Assembly: GCA_002309345.1 (NCBI GenBank)
Contig: DBWZ01000064.1
Coordinates: 24,259 to 31,260 of the forward strand
Direction: 5' to 3'
Source of the DNA: Pseudobutyrivibrio sp. UBA1225
GTDB taxonomy: Bacteria > Bacillota > Clostridia > Lachnospirales > Lachnospiraceae
DNA length: 7,002 nt
Within the stretch, counting starts at the first letter, position 1. Every line of letters starts with the position of its first letter. Positions 6,763 through 7,002 of the stretch are shown piece after piece. The position numbers and the translations under genes are program-made. Below the pieces are notes generated by a model, which saw only the letters and a list, made by a program, of their open reading frames with translations, ran no database searches and was not told where the DNA came from.

Positions 6763-7002
6763 TTTGGGCCAGCAGTCGTTCCTAATGTTGACGTCGCATA
6801 AGATTATGATTTTCTAAGCGCCAAGTGTCGCATCTATCATTTCATGTGTCTTTCTAAAGTTTTACAGTTCTCGGTAGAATGTGTAGCTTGTACGGACATT
6901 ATTAAACTTTTACTTAATAGATTTACCACCTAGTCTAAGAATAATTGCTAGTCGTTGGAGCGAGCTTAGTGGAGTAAAAAGTGTTTTTTGATTTGTATAG
7001 TC
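6763..7002. other. Gene-free AT-rich tail
   Basis: No open frame with a plausible ribosome site, and no recognisable tRNA or known riboswitch core, is seen on either strand. It holds a second GGTAGAATGT (6873-6882), as in the kinase promoter, which may mark a promoter for a gene beyond the right edge. It also holds a pair of GTCGCAT repeats (6793-6799, 6827-6833) and a weak imperfect hairpin at 6926-6972 followed by T6 at 6984-6989. Confidence 0.5.

Noticed and set aside
6940..6980. tRNA-like segment near the right edge
   Set aside because: No T-arm GTTCGAATC-type motif, no acceptor stem pairing and no CCA. Only weak short stems are present.

Overview
The window looks like chromosomal DNA of a low-GC Gram-positive gut or rumen bacterium, most likely a Lachnospiraceae member of the Butyrivibrio/Pseudobutyrivibrio/Roseburia kind. 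This is inferred from A/T-rich codon use, strong GGAGG-type ribosome binding sites, and the gene families: a cytoplasmic SGNH esterase, a cytoplasmic family 43 glycosidase and a YesM/YesN-type two-component pair. No taxonomic marker gene is present, so the assignment is soft.

Layout, all on the + strand: (1) 11-1708, an SGNH/GDSL carbohydrate esterase flanked by two extra domains; (2) 1709-1912, a noncoding gap holding a possible promoter and a strongly base-paired element at 1791-1879 that folds as a three-way junction; (3) 1913-3469, a GH43 beta-xylosidase/alpha-L-arabinofuranosidase; (4) 3470-3533, a short gap with an extended -10 promoter candidate and an 8-bp direct repeat; (5) 3534-5147, a membrane sensor histidine kinase (LytS/YesM type, no HAMP); (6) 5147-6727, a REC-AraC response regulator overlapping the kinase stop by one base; (7) 6728-7002, a gene-free tail that starts with a very C-rich tract and then returns to AT-rich sequence.

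A consistent reading is a hemicellulose-oligosaccharide locus. Imported acetylated xylo- or arabinoxylo-oligosaccharides would be deacetylated by the esterase and trimmed by the GH43 enzyme, both cytoplasmic because neither has a signal peptide. The membrane kinase would sense an extracellular cue and phosphorylate the AraC-type regulator, which would activate the catabolic and transport genes. No transporter or binding protein lies inside the window, so the import step is assumed to be encoded outside it.

The least ordinary parts are noncoding. The structured element upstream of the GH43 gene has a 19-bp closing stem, a GAAA-capped arm and an alternative pairing partner upstream. I could not match it to any RNA family I know. 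The last third of the regulator gene and the tract after it drift sharply toward C (12 of 12 Tyr codons are TAC, against 10 of 19 earlier in the same gene). The protein-coding content itself belongs to known families.
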